Part shown: one piece after another, positions 12,535 to 22,118 of the stretch
Layout: the number at the start of each line of letters is the position of its first letter
Numbering within the stretch: position 1 is the stretch's first letter
DNA from: Gnetum montanum
Taxonomy: Eukaryota > Streptophyta > Gnetopsida > Gnetales > Gnetaceae
DNA: 64,000 nt
NCBI GenBank assembly: GCA_015680685.1
Contig: MNCI01016265.1
Coordinates: 14,295 to 78,294 of the forward strand
Direction of reading: 5' to 3'
Translations under genes and position numbers: made by a program
Notes under the pieces: generated by a model
Seen by the model: only the letters and a program-made list of their open reading frames with translations
Told to the model about the DNA's origin: nothing
The model's database searches: none

Positions 12535-12870
12535 CACCGAGACGCATGGCAGTTTAAGGCCTTACCGAGCCGAATGTGGTAGTTTAAGGCCTTACCGGGC
12601 CAGGTGTGGGATGTATGTGGCAGTTTAAGGCCTTACCGGGCTATCATGGTAGTTTAAGGCCTTACTGGGCCGTCATGGTAGTTTGTGGTAGTTTAAGGCC
12701 CTACCAGGCCGAAGGTGGGCTGTATGTGGCAGTTTAAGGCCTCACCGGGCTGTGATGGCAGTTTAAGGCCATACCGGGCCATGTGTTCACCGTAGGTGGC
12801 AGTTTAAGGCCTTACCGGGCCACCATGGCAATTTAAGGCCATACCAGGCTGAATGTTCGCCATATAATTT
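12535..12870. repeat. AGTTTAAGGCC minisatellite, left block
   Basis: About ten copies of AGTTTAAGGCCTTACCGGGCC and variants, separated by 5-25 variable bases such as CATGGC or ATGTGG. The spacing is irregular and the units differ. The same core returns at 18,298-18,350, so it brackets the antisense gene. Confidence 0.9.
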
Positions 12871-13139
12871 GCATAAGAGAGTTTGCTCCAAAATGTTCAG
12901 TGTAAGCCTCTGAAGTTGGTTTACGAGGGAATCAGCATGTGGTAGTGTTCATTTTGTTTTATATGTTTTTTGTATTTAGTATTTTGAAAAATTTTAATTA
13001 AAATTAATAACAAAAGAAATAAACAAATAAGAAAAAGGAAACAAAATGCGAGGCGGCGACGGTAGCGGCAGTAGTCGACTTAGCGCTATATATAGCGAAG
13101 GGGCGTCATTTGGGAGCACCGAACTTGAAGTGATCCTGA

Positions 13140-14200
13140 GCATGAGTGTAGACTTTCAGTGTAAGTGTAAACCCTAAGTGTAAGCGTAGACCCTAAGCGT
13201 AAGCGTAAAGACCTTTAGTGTAAGCGTAGAGACCTAAACCCCGCGTAAAGACTCAGCGTAGGCGTGAGCGTAGAGGCTCAGACTTCAGCGTAAACTTATC
13301 AGTTCCAGTGTGCAGGACACTGAGATAGGCAAAGGCAAGGAGGTAGAAGGTCAAGGGAGAAAGGGGCCTGACCTGACTTTCACGGAGGAAAGGGAGGCCA
13401 TGCTACAGTGTCTGCCTAGGCCAAGGGTTCCATCGTGGCCTAGATCATCACACAGGTAGGCTCTAATCCCGCATGTGTTAGTTATTTTCATCTGTACATG
13501 TTATTTGGCATAGACGATTTTTGTAGTGTAGACAGTTTTAGCAGCGTAGAGGATTTCAGTAGCATAGAGGGTTTCAGCATATACGCCCAGCGTAGACAGT
13601 TAGCATAGAGGTCCTGTATGCTGAGCATAAGTCCACAGCATAGAGGGTCTCTATAGCATACAGCGTAGATGGTTTTAACTGTATATAGCATAAACTATTT
13701 TGTCAGTGCATCATGGCTTAAACAATTTTATCAGTATGAAGTGTAGACGATTTTCACGACGTATACGCTGACTGTTTTCACAACATATACGCTGATGGTT
13801 TTCACGGCGTATACGCCGATGATTTTCACAGCGTATACGCTAACTATTTTTACAGCGTACAACGTAAACTGTTTGCACAGTGTTCAGCGTAAACTATTTT
13901 CTTTACAGCGTATACGCTGATGGTTTCCACAGCGTATACGCTGATGATTTTCACATTGTGTACGTTGAGCGTAAACAGTTTGTTCTTTTTGAGCAGTGTA
14001 TAGCGTAGACCTGTTTTCATAGCGTAAATGGTTTTCACAGCGTATACGCTGACGATTTTTTTACAGCGTATACGCTGAGCATGAACAGTTTTATTTCTCT
14101 TTTAAATAGCATATACGCCGAGTGTTTTCAGTCTGTTGATGGCGTATAAGCCGAGTGTAAACAGTTTGTTGTATAGCATATACGCCAATTGAAAACAGTT
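13140..14200. repeat. GCGTA / GCGTATACGC minisatellite upstream of the antisense gene
   Basis: 13,140-13,290 holds short repeats of AGCGTA. 13,500-14,200 holds many near copies of CAGCGTATACGCTGATGGTTTT, with the palindrome GCGTATACGC at the centre, as in the LTRs of this element. 12,870-13,140 shows nothing recognisable. The array ends only tens of bases before the first exon of the plus-strand gene. Confidence 0.85.
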
Positions 14201-14228
14201 TGTAATTTTTTTTGAAGTGTTGGCCTGC

Positions 14229-14750
14229 AAAATGGAATTTCGTTTGTTCATCTGACTTTCATGTATGGTTGATTTATCATGGCTTTCTGGTTACTTGCAA
14301 GGACATTGAGCCTTTCTTCCTGGTAGTTGAGCTAGTTGGGGTACTGGCATGGTTCGGGCCCCTTGAGACCGATGAACCTACCCCTAATCTAACCATTGAC
14401 AACAATGGGGTATGGTTTAAGGAAGGGGCGTGTGAATTCCTCGCCTTCATCCTGGACAGATTTAAGGTGGTGGTCTGGTCGCATCTGAGCAAACAAGTGG
14501 CATGGAGCGTGCTTGAGGCTATGTTGCTAGAAGCTTCGGAGGGCGTCACGATCTTCATGAAGGATATCGATGAGGGGCTGCTTGTGATCGAGGACGTCCC
14601 TCTGGCAGGCCTAGGTCTACTTGCCCGTTAGCGCGCGTGTGGGCCCTATTGCCCCGAGAGCGTGATTATCTCAACAACACTTTGTTTTTAGCTGCGTGTG
14701 CGCACACGCTATTCCAGAATCCTCCTGGCACAGTATACCGGGTAGAGAGG
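14229..14750 (+). pseudogene. Antisense unit, block 1 (weak FCP1/HAD-like resemblance)
   Basis: The first open stretch, 14,229-14,631 after an early stop, contains FFLVVELVGVLAWF, NGVWFKEGACEFLAFI and LDRFKVVVWSHLSKQ. This order resembles plant FCP1-like HAD phosphatase domains, where a DxNG strand is followed by a phenylalanine-rich helix and a VWSS motif. The catalytic Asp is absent here, so activity is not expected. After a frameshift near 14,628 the block reads WALLPRERDYLNNTLFL and on to a GT donor at 14,751. The resemblance is by eye only. Confidence 0.35.
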
Positions 14751-14798
14751 TAATATCGTTTGACTTGTCATTTCTGTCTCTCTTTTTTGTTGTTTAGT

Positions 14799-15104
14799 GT
14801 TTGCCCTTGTTTTGACGACCGTTCTTTTGCAAGCCCCAAGTTAACCAAGAGGGAACATGCGTTAATGATGATGGGCTTGCCCTAGCTCATACCTCTCTAG
14901 AGACCTTTATGGTGGATCCCACCCTTCGTGGAGCCGTATTAGCTCAAACGAAGGATGATATTATCCATTTTCACAAACGATTTTCTAGAGCATTCGCACA
15001 ATGCACAGCTCGTGGGTGGTTACATGGAGATTGGTCGCATAATGGACCAATTTTCCCTCGTGACTCTGACCTAACTTCTAGCACCTCTAAGTCCACAATG
15101 GAAG
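14799..15104 (+). pseudogene. Antisense unit, block 2
   Basis: It follows a TTGTTGTTTAG acceptor. It reads FDDRSFASPKLTKREHALMM, then after a one-base shift LAHTSLETFMVDPTLRGAV, IIHFHKRFSRAFAQC and GWLHGDWSHNG. It ends at the donor GAAG/GTAAGT. There is no recognised domain. Confidence 0.5.
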
Positions 15105-15193
15105 GTAAGTGACAACATTTTCTAAATGCCTTCGTGTGTTTGTCTGACTGCTGGGGGTTATACTGATGTGATGGTTTCAAATTATATCTACAG

Positions 15194-16240
15194 TTGATGT
15201 CCCTCCCGGCGGAGACCCTGTCACAATAGGACGAACTAAGAGTACCCTCTTGATGAAGTTCAGGGAGATCAGTAAGGCATAGAAATGGTTGCGCACCCAT
15301 GCCCCTCCGTCCATTGTCCGTTGTTTAGATGATGCCAGCCTTATAGAGCTCTTTACAACCCCGAGCCCTGATGTGTCGATAGCCGAAATGATCAGGATTG
15401 TTGATTCATTCGACAAATCCGTTTCCTACTACAGCACCCGTATTAAGGGTGTTAAGATAGTCTTCCATCTGTTAGCCGAATTCTTTTTGGACCTATTTGG
15501 TGTACCGACGGATGGCATAGATGTAGTTTTGGACAGGGCTAAGAAAGAGCTTCATATGGTACGTGAGCTGGAGGACTGGTTGGGTGTTGTCAAGGATGCC
15601 AAGGGATTCCCTATGCAGGGGAAGTCAAAAGTTAAGGAATTTAATGAATTATATCCCCTGTTTAGGGCACGGGTGTTCCCCAAATCCCTATCCCAGGTGA
15701 GGAGCCTTGGTGTTGAAGCTGTGTGTATTATGCAAACCATCTTAGAAATCGGCATGTGTTATAACTGGGCCCAATTTTTGTTGTCTGGCCTTCATAAGGA
15801 GATAGTATGATTGCGCTCAAATGTTGAGGCGCAGTCCCACTTTACATTTCCATTCTTTGCCGGCTATCTTCACCGTTTGGCTGAGTTTCTAGTGGTTCGC
15901 ATGGACAATAAATATATCCTACAGGATCGTACTCAATTGGCTTGTCCGTGGATCAACCATTTGTTTGAGATAGCTGAGTTCCAAGATGCTCCCGAGGGGA
16001 TTGATGAGTTTGTGTCCATCAGGATGGGAGGGTCATCTGGTACCTCAATCCACACACGTGACAGTGTGGGGTTGGAACCAGACGACGTGCCCTATACTGC
16101 CAAGAGAGCTAAACGTGTTATCAAAGAGACAATTGGGAAAGCCAAGTTGAAGCTCTCGAAACATGAACGCTCAACGGAGGTGGCCTCGAATCTCGAAGAG
16201 CCACGAGTGAAGTGCATACGGTTCAAGGTGCCTGTCTGAG
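15194..16240 (+). pseudogene. Antisense unit, block 3 (plant mobile/transposon-domain-like)
   Basis: This is the longest block. It follows a TATCTACAG acceptor and stays in one frame for about 345 codons with stops at 15,281 and 15,808. It reads PSIVRCLDDASLIELF, IKGVKIVFHLLAEFFL then GVPTDGID, and later NWAQFLLSGLHKEIV and FAGYLHRLAEFLVV. The pattern G-K-x-V-x-F...G-V-P followed by a helical part is reminiscent of the plant transposon-associated or mobile domains found in extra ORFs of plant elements. It ends with a basic stretch (AKRAKRVIKETIGKAKLKLS) that could be a nuclear localisation signal. Function is unknown. Confidence 0.5.
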
Positions 16241-16330
16241 GTAAGTAAACTTGGCGCACTTATTGCATCATCCTTTATGTCTTATTCATAATTTTTATTT
16301 TGACCGCTCACATGCCACTAATGCCTTCAG

Positions 16331-16582
16331 ACTTGACTTGAGAAGTGAGGAGGCAGGAATTAGAGACTATCATTGAAGAGGAGGAAGCTATAACGGAATT
16401 AATGACTGAGGAGGAAGATGTGGGCAAAGATTAGGCAAGCGAGATGGAAGAACTGGGGGACGACACCACAGAGACTGAACTGGTCGATGACCAGAGTGGT
16501 GTTGAAGAAATGTTCAGTAGCTTCCTTAAGGGAAGACTGGACTTAGGTGAACCCCCAAACCCAGAAGGGGACAGGGAACACG
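16331..16582 (+). pseudogene. Antisense unit, block 4 (acidic exon)
   Basis: It joins block 3 in phase 1 after an ATGCCTTCAG acceptor. It is strongly acidic: ETIIEEEEAITELMTEEEDV, then ELGDDTTETELVDD. It ends at G/GTATATTT. Two in-frame stops (16,340 and 16,432 region). Confidence 0.55.
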
Positions 16583-16665
16583 GTATATTTCCTTTTATCT
16601 TATTGTGTTACTTTGTGAGTCATTGTTTCTACAATGTTTTACTTTTATGTTTTCATCCCTTCCAG

Positions 16666-16860
16666 ATGAAGGTAGTGAAACCAGAACGATGCGGCTGGAC
16701 ATGCCCATGAAAACGGTTCCCCTTGAAAGGACCATAGAGGTTAGTCCGTCTCGTACTCGTGGACCATTTACTTGGACCGAAATGCCAAGTAAAATGGATT
16801 TTCTGGCTGGTATCGCTGAGGAGGTGGTTGAACGTATTCAGGAAGCCCACCCTGAGATAG
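16666..16860 (+). pseudogene. Antisense unit, block 5
   Basis: It follows a pyrimidine-rich CATCCCTTCCAG acceptor and keeps frame from block 4. It reads MPMKTVPLERTIEVSPSRTR, then MDFLAGIAEEVVERIQEA, and ends at ATAG/GTACAA. It has no stop. There is no recognised domain. Confidence 0.55.
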
Positions 16861-16944
16861 GTACAAATGTTTCGAGTCTTTTGCAGCTTTAGAGTTTCAC
16901 ACCCTGTTTTGTCATTTTAGCATTTGTTCTTTTCGTGTGCGTAG

Positions 16945-17729
16945 GAGCCAAACTGAGGTGGGATCCATCTAAGATGGTTAGCATTGAGAGTTTGCATATA
17001 CTATCCCCAAAAGTTGAGCAGGTACCAAGGCCGATTTATGACGAGATGGCGGAAGGTCTTGTACACAATGCCAAATCACTTTGGACTTGTAGGCGTTCCA
17101 TCGAACAGTTGTGGTTGTAACTCCAAGCAAAGGAGAAAGAAGTTTCCGAGTTATCAGTTGAGCGTGATGATCTTAAGGCTCGATATGAGTTTGCCTCTGC
17201 TAAACTAAGTGGTGATCGCTCTTGGCGGACTTCCGAGGTCACTTATACTAGATACTGGAACCTACTCAATCGCCATGTGTCACTGACTCGGAAACTAGTA
17301 GAGTGTAAGGCCCAGGTGGATCTATTGAACCTCAAGTGTCAAGATTGGAAGGCTTTCGCTTCCAAGGTGCGTAAGTGGGTTCAGGATGAGAAGAACCATA
17401 AGCACCATTATAAGAAATCATTGAAAGAGGTATCCATTGAAAAGCGTCAGCTAGAAATGTTTGTAGAGGGCCTGGGTCTACGCTCTACGTTTGATACCTT
17501 TGCTCAGAACACAACTGTTGAGATGGAATCACCTACTAGGGTAATCATGATGGCTTCTGGGGAGGTGTCTGTGGGTGAATTTCCTTTAAAGCATCCTACA
17601 TGGTCGGTGGTTGATAAGGGGAAGGCCTTGGCAAATGTCGACCTAGGCCTTGATGGCACCGATTGGGCGAGTGTCTCAGAAGAGGAAATCCTCCGCCGAC
17701 TGGAATTTGGTTTAGGGGGATCCCCTACG
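16945..17729 (+). pseudogene. Antisense unit, block 6 (coiled coil)
   Basis: In frame after the GTGTGCGTAG acceptor. After one stop at 17,118 a long heptad-like region follows: KEKEVSELSVERDDLKARYE, LTRKLVECKAQVDLLNLK and SLKEVSIEKRQLEMFVEGL. It ends in an acidic EEEILRRLEFGL stretch and a consensus donor ACG/GTAAGC. It is probably an oligomerisation region. Confidence 0.6.
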
Positions 17730-17825
17730 GTAAGCATTTTGTTATCATGGAATTCGTTTGCTGAATAATGTTTGAAATTTTTTTCTTTTACCCTTATGTT
17801 GATTGTTTCTTTTTCATTTTATAAG

Positions 17826-17926
17826 ATCAAGGTGATGATGATGTTCAAGAAGCTGGCCCCAGTGGAGTAGGGGCCCACGATGCCAGCGGGTCTAAAGGGG
17901 ACAACCCTCCTGTCCCTAATGTTTAA
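17826..17926 (+). pseudogene. Antisense unit, block 7 (C-terminus)
   Basis: After a TTTTATAAG acceptor, one frame gives DQGDDDVQEAGPSGVGAHD and ends at a TAA near 17,924. This is in phase 1 like the earlier introns, but the donor upstream is in phase 0. A one-base indel in block 6 or a shifted donor is therefore needed. Confidence 0.4.
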
Positions 17927-18504
17927 TCTTTACTTTGAAATTGTTTTGACTCAGATTTATACATGAATTGTAAATTGAAAATTTTGAGTTGTATTGAACA
18001 AATGAATAAAATCAGTTAACTCTTGTAATTGTACATCATTACATGTATATGTATATTTTTTACTTATATTTGTTGTTATGGATTTTGGGTTTAAATGTAA
18101 ACACGACACAACAATATAAAATGTTTTGGTTTGTTTTTGCAGTTTAAGTGTAGTGCACGAATGTAGTTATAAGTAGGACTGTAATTATAAGCGAAAGATA
18201 ATTGCGCAAATTGTTATTGACAACATGACAACGCAAGCGTAAATTCGAATAGTGAACTAGAATTTGGGAGAAGAACAAAGTATAAGTGGATGATCTAGTT
18301 TAAGGCCATTTCGGGCCACTCGCACTAGTTTAAGGCCATTTCGGGCCATGCGTGAACAAGGGAAGTTTCAAAGGGCATGGGTGGATTTCTCTTGGTAGAC
18401 TGACCATTTCTGATCGTGGCTAGTTTTATGTCATTACGGACATGATAGTTTAACGTCATTTCACACTTGGAATGATAGTTTAACATCATTTTGGATAGTT
18501 TGTT
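17927..18504. repeat. Non-coding gap with AGTTTAAGGCC and AGTTTAACGTCAT repeats
   Basis: 17,927-18,290 is AT-rich with nothing recognisable. 18,298-18,350 has two AGTTTAAGGCCATTTCGGGCC units and 18,420-18,500 has three AGTTTAACGTCATTT units. These are sister motifs of the blocks at 12.5 and 8.6 kb. Confidence 0.75.
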
Positions 18505-19511
18505 GTTTATTGTTTTAGTAATTTTTTGATTTTTCTCATTTTGACGTCAGGAGTTGCGTTAGCGGGTATGATTCTATATTCAGCGTCTCCTTCACTGATC
18601 ACATTGAATGGTAATTCAGCCCAAGGGACATCTAATGGAATTGTTCCCACGTTAGTGTTTTCTTGCGCTTCTGCATGTGTCATGGTTTCCGTGTCAGTTG
18701 TGGTTTCTGAGTGAGGCTATGTATGTATGATTTTAGGCCCGGATGTTTCTGTTGTGGGTAGATTTCCCTTTACGTCTACAAGATCATCACCTACTGGTTG
18801 TTATTCAGTTGTATCATCTTGTTTAGGCTCTTCGAGCTTAACCTCTGAGCCTTGGTTTGCATCTATGTATGAGGAGATGATGGGTGTAGTAGCCTCCCCA
18901 TGTATAACGATTTCGCCACCTTCGTAAGGCAGGTGAATTTCTTGGTGAATGGGGGAAGAGATTGCTTTAAGTTGGGCTAACCAGGGCCTTCCCAAGATTA
19001 GGTTGAACCCTGGCATTTCATCAATTACCACAAAGTTAGCAGATGTGGGGAATTGATCCCCTACTATGAAGTCTAAAGTTACGGTGCCTTTGACTATCAC
19101 GCGCGATCTGCTAAATGACTTCAAACATGTGGTGGCGGTTGGTTTGATTAGCTCTGTAAGCTCCAATTGTTCAACGATGGGATATGGCACTACGTTTGTG
19201 GCAGCTCCATCATCTACATGGACCCTATGGATTTTGAATTGATTTATTCGTATTGTTATGAACATAGGTGCTATTGTTACCTCTCCTATTTTCTCATCCA
19301 CCTTAATGTTATCATTGTGGAAACTTAATGGCTTGGAAGTTGATCCTTGAAGCGAGTACATTACCGCATGAATTGAAGGTTCATTTGGAGGCAAGTCCTC
19401 GCTTACTGGGATAGATGTTAACATGCGCACTAGAGCCTCATGGTGGGTTTGAGATGTTAACACTAAGTCGTATAAGCTCAGTGAAGTGTTTTTTTGTTTG
19501 AGTGCCTGCAT
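18505..19511 (-). pseudogene. Element B aspartic protease and C-terminal extension
   Basis: On the minus strand, VHVDDGAATNVVPYPIVEQL holds the protease active site (DDGA where D-S/T-G is usual). Then FNLILGRPWLAQLKAISS and IHQEIHLPYEGGEIVIHGE follow. The GRPW plus downstream IHQ pattern is as in Ogre/Tat protease. The frame is open from 19,511 to 18,801. After a single TAA it stays open for about 95 more residues (VPWAELPFNVISEGDAEYRI) to about 18,505. The enzyme would mature the polyprotein. RT starts 6 kb further along rather than next to it. Confidence 0.85.
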
Positions 19512-20918
19512 GACCTACGTTAGAGCTGTTGCTAGATCTCTACTGTTGGGCGTATGTTTGTTGGCAGTGACTTGGTCCATTGGGCCCAACAGTTTTATTT
19601 CATGCATAGTTGGTTTGTCATTTTTTTTCAGAATCGTTGATTTAAGCGTATCGTGTTTTCTGGATGATTCACCCTCATGGCCTGTGTTTGGTTTATCGTT
19701 AGATCATATCATGGGTACTGCATTTAGTAGGGTAGGTTTAGGAGGGCCTAAGGCTAGCCGTTGACGCTCCTCTTCCAAGCATTCGCGTGTAAGCTTGTCC
19801 GCTAGGCGTTCTCATGTGTGGCGTGGGGGTGCCGTTGGTTTCGGAGCCTCAGGTTGCCTTGGGATTCGTACTACGTATGGAGAAGGATGGGGTTGTGATT
19901 GGACGGTCGCATGCGATTGAGCGCCAGGCTGGCTAGGCACCTTGATGACATAGGGACTTGGTTTATTTTGTGTTTGCGAAGTGGAGGATTGGTGATCCCT
20001 AGGTCGTTCGGGTGTCCTGACGACGTATGGAGTTGGCCTAGCTGGAGGTTGTACCTTCACTATTGCGACAGCAGGTGGTACATAGACTACATAGGAAGTG
20101 GGCCGAATAGAAGCTGTTTGTGAGTTTGTGGTAGTAGCGGTGGGAGGTATGCACACCACGTATGATTTTTTGCGTGTCGGGGTGTTAGAAGTTGTTACGG
20201 CGGGGGGTACTCGAACGACATAAGGCTTTTGCAGTGAATATAATGACTGAGGTGCCAATGTTTGTACAGTGGGAGGAATACGCACTACAAATGGTCTATT
20301 AGGCATTTGCTGCTCATGGTCGGAATAGACGATGTTAATGCTAGGTGTTTCAAGTTCGTTATCAAGGTAGATTGTGTTGATCATGTATGGTGCTTCTTTG
20401 GTATTTAGAGGATCTTTATACACACCCATGGCTTGGTTTTGTGGTTGGACCGAGTTGGCTTCATTAAAGATGATCTGACCTTCGTCGATCATTCGTTGGA
20501 TGTCTTATTTTAAGGTGAAACAGTAATCCGTGCCATGTCCATTACGTTGGTAATAGTCACAGAAATGGTCCATTCTGAAGCCTTTTGGTACTGGGGGCTC
20601 ATCTGGCATTGCTAGACTTGGGTTCTAAACCAGTTGACAGAACCGTTCATGCCTTTGGATTGCTGCAGGGGACAACTATTTATGTTTTATTAATCCAACC
20701 TTCAGGAGTTGGTCGAATAACTGCAATGGTTTCATGGGTAGTGGTGTGTATTAAGAGGGGTCCTTCCTCTCGAAGCTTCGCGTACGATTCGATGTTGGGT
20801 TCTGTGATGAGGATGATTTTGGTGCGGTCGTGGGAGTGGGCTTAGCATAATTAGTAGGGACCACAGGCGGTTTACTTTATTGTCCCACATTTTCTTGTTG
20901 TGTTTCTTCTACTACCGC
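19512..20918 (-). pseudogene. Element B gag C-terminus and gag-protease linker with PYVVRIPP repeats
   Basis: Minus-strand reading from the C insertion point (20,918): a tail VEETQQENVGQ continues the gag cut at 28,584. Then a Tat-type cysteine motif follows at about 20,503-20,580 (FCDYYQRNGHGTDYCFTLK), which in the family lies at the gag C-terminus. After that comes an open stretch (20,492-19,812, 226 codons) with seven copies of a proline-flanked YVVRIPP motif (FVVRIPP, YVVRVPP, YVVCIPP, YVVYVPP, YVVRTPE, YVIKVPS, YVVRIPR) 20-32 residues apart. Several stops occur before 20,500. The repeat probably makes a flexible linker. I know no function for it. Confidence 0.75.
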
Positions 20919-21973
20919 TGATGAGACGCGACATGCACTGGGCCACGATATCGCATCCCATGTGATATCGCATACACAATATCGCGTCTTCTCCTGCGAT
21001 ATCGCGTCCCGTCGCCATATCTATAAATAAGAGGCGGCACTCCCTTCATTTCCCAATCCTGGCTAGAAGTAGCGAAGCTCTGGCAGATTGATCACTCTAG
21101 AGTTAGAATTTTTCCCATGTGCCCGCAGTAGGAGTCCTAGAGTGAACGGCTCTTTATTCGAGCAGCTTGTAACCTGAACCCAAGTTGTGTACGGCAATAA
21201 AGACGAACTTGTTTGGATAAACCTTGCAGCACGTGGTTTCATTTATTGCTTTATTTCCTGCTTTCCTAGTGCGTTCAAGTACGACTTGATTACGAGCGTC
21301 TACGGACGTGTACGGCTAGTCAAGGAATCGGCTGCTTGACGCAATGCATGAGTACGACTCAATTACGAGCATTGGATGCTTGGTAACCCAGTAGCGTATT
21401 CCAGGATTCTGCGCTTGGTAACTCCCGGGTCTAATGTGTACGGCTAGTTGAGGAATCGGCTGCTCATTGCTAGGCTAGATCGTGTGATAAGTACGACTTA
21501 GTTACGAGCACCCACGGGTGTGTACGGCTGGCTAAGGAATCGGCTGCTTATCACACGTAGGCTAAATAGGTGCCTCAGTACGACCACTTCGAGCACTTGC
21601 GTTACGTGTGGCGATCCCAGTAACGATTAGCGTTTGGTAAGCTGCAGTTGCATAGTTCAGGGTGTGTCCGGTAAGTGGGAACGGATGCTGACGCTAGTTA
21701 ATTTAGACTTAGATCTTAGTTAGAGTTAGCTTAGTTTCTCAACCCTTTCTCCTGGTAGCATAGAAGATAAGCCGAAAATACCAAAAAAATCACATACCTC
21801 AGACTTGCTTAACCATACACCGTGACACATACAAGCAAGCCTGGGAAGACAACGAACGATTAACCCCAAGTGTTTCTTGTGGCGTTAAGGCATTTAGTCT
21901 GCGGAGTTCGACCGGATCGCGCGTGTACGCTCGTTTCGTATGGTGGAGTGTAGGGGTACCTCGCCACTCATCA
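20919..21973 (+). repeat. Element C 5' LTR
   Basis: It runs TGATGAGACGCG...ACTCATCA. U3 contains copies of GCGATATCGC and variants (20,945-21,012). The TATA box TATAAATA is at 21,022-21,029 and AATAAA at 21,196-21,201. R-U5 downstream carries repeats of AGTACGACTTGATTACGAGC and an 11-bp inverted repeat (CGTGTGATAAG...CTTATCACACG, about 21,481-21,557). Confidence 0.95.
21022..21029 (+). promoter_or_regulatory. TATA box of the element C 5' LTR
   Basis: TATAAATA follows the GCGATATCGC array, with an AATAAA about 170 bases downstream. This order fits U3-R. The copy in the 3' LTR is at 27,620-27,627. Confidence 0.75.
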
Positions 21974-21974
21974 T

Positions 21975-21992
21975 TGGCGCCGTTGCCGGGGA
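21975..21992 (+). other. Element C primer-binding site (tRNA-Asp)
   Basis: TGGCGCCGTTGCCGGGGA is an 18-base perfect complement to the 3' end of plant tRNA-Asp as I know it, one base after the LTR. Athila and related plant elements use this primer. Confidence 0.9.
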
Positions 21993-22118
21993 CTAAGTGT
22001 TTTTTCGCCAATTTAACATAAGGGATATCACTCACATCGTTGTGAGCTTAAAACGAACCTTAGGGTTAATCAGTTAATAAAGAACAATAAATAACGGTGA
22101 AGTTGCACACCAATAAAA

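Larger units (their letters stand above)
14229..17926 (+). pseudogene. Antisense multi-exon gene-like unit inside element B, between protease and RT
   Basis: It runs on the strand opposite to B's gag and pol. Seven coding blocks are separated by gaps with GT...AG ends. The gaps at 15,105-15,193, 16,241-16,330, 16,583-16,665 and 16,861-16,944 are short (83-90 bp) and AT-rich. Each removes a phase-1 intron and keeps the downstream frame. Joined, the blocks give a leucine-rich N-terminal part, a globular region, acidic linkers, a coiled coil and a short acidic C-terminus. At least five in-frame stops (near 15,281, 15,808, 16,234, 16,340 and 17,118) and two or three frameshifts show decay. I do not recognise the whole protein. 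Additional antisense ORFs are known in Tat-lineage elements, but I know none described with this exon structure and position. The promoter may be in the palindrome array just upstream. Confidence 0.7.

Noticed and set aside
12535-14200. Repeats with spacers resembling a CRISPR array
   Set aside because: Units vary in length and sequence, spacers are very short, no cas gene is present, and the context is a plant retrotransposon. They are minisatellites.
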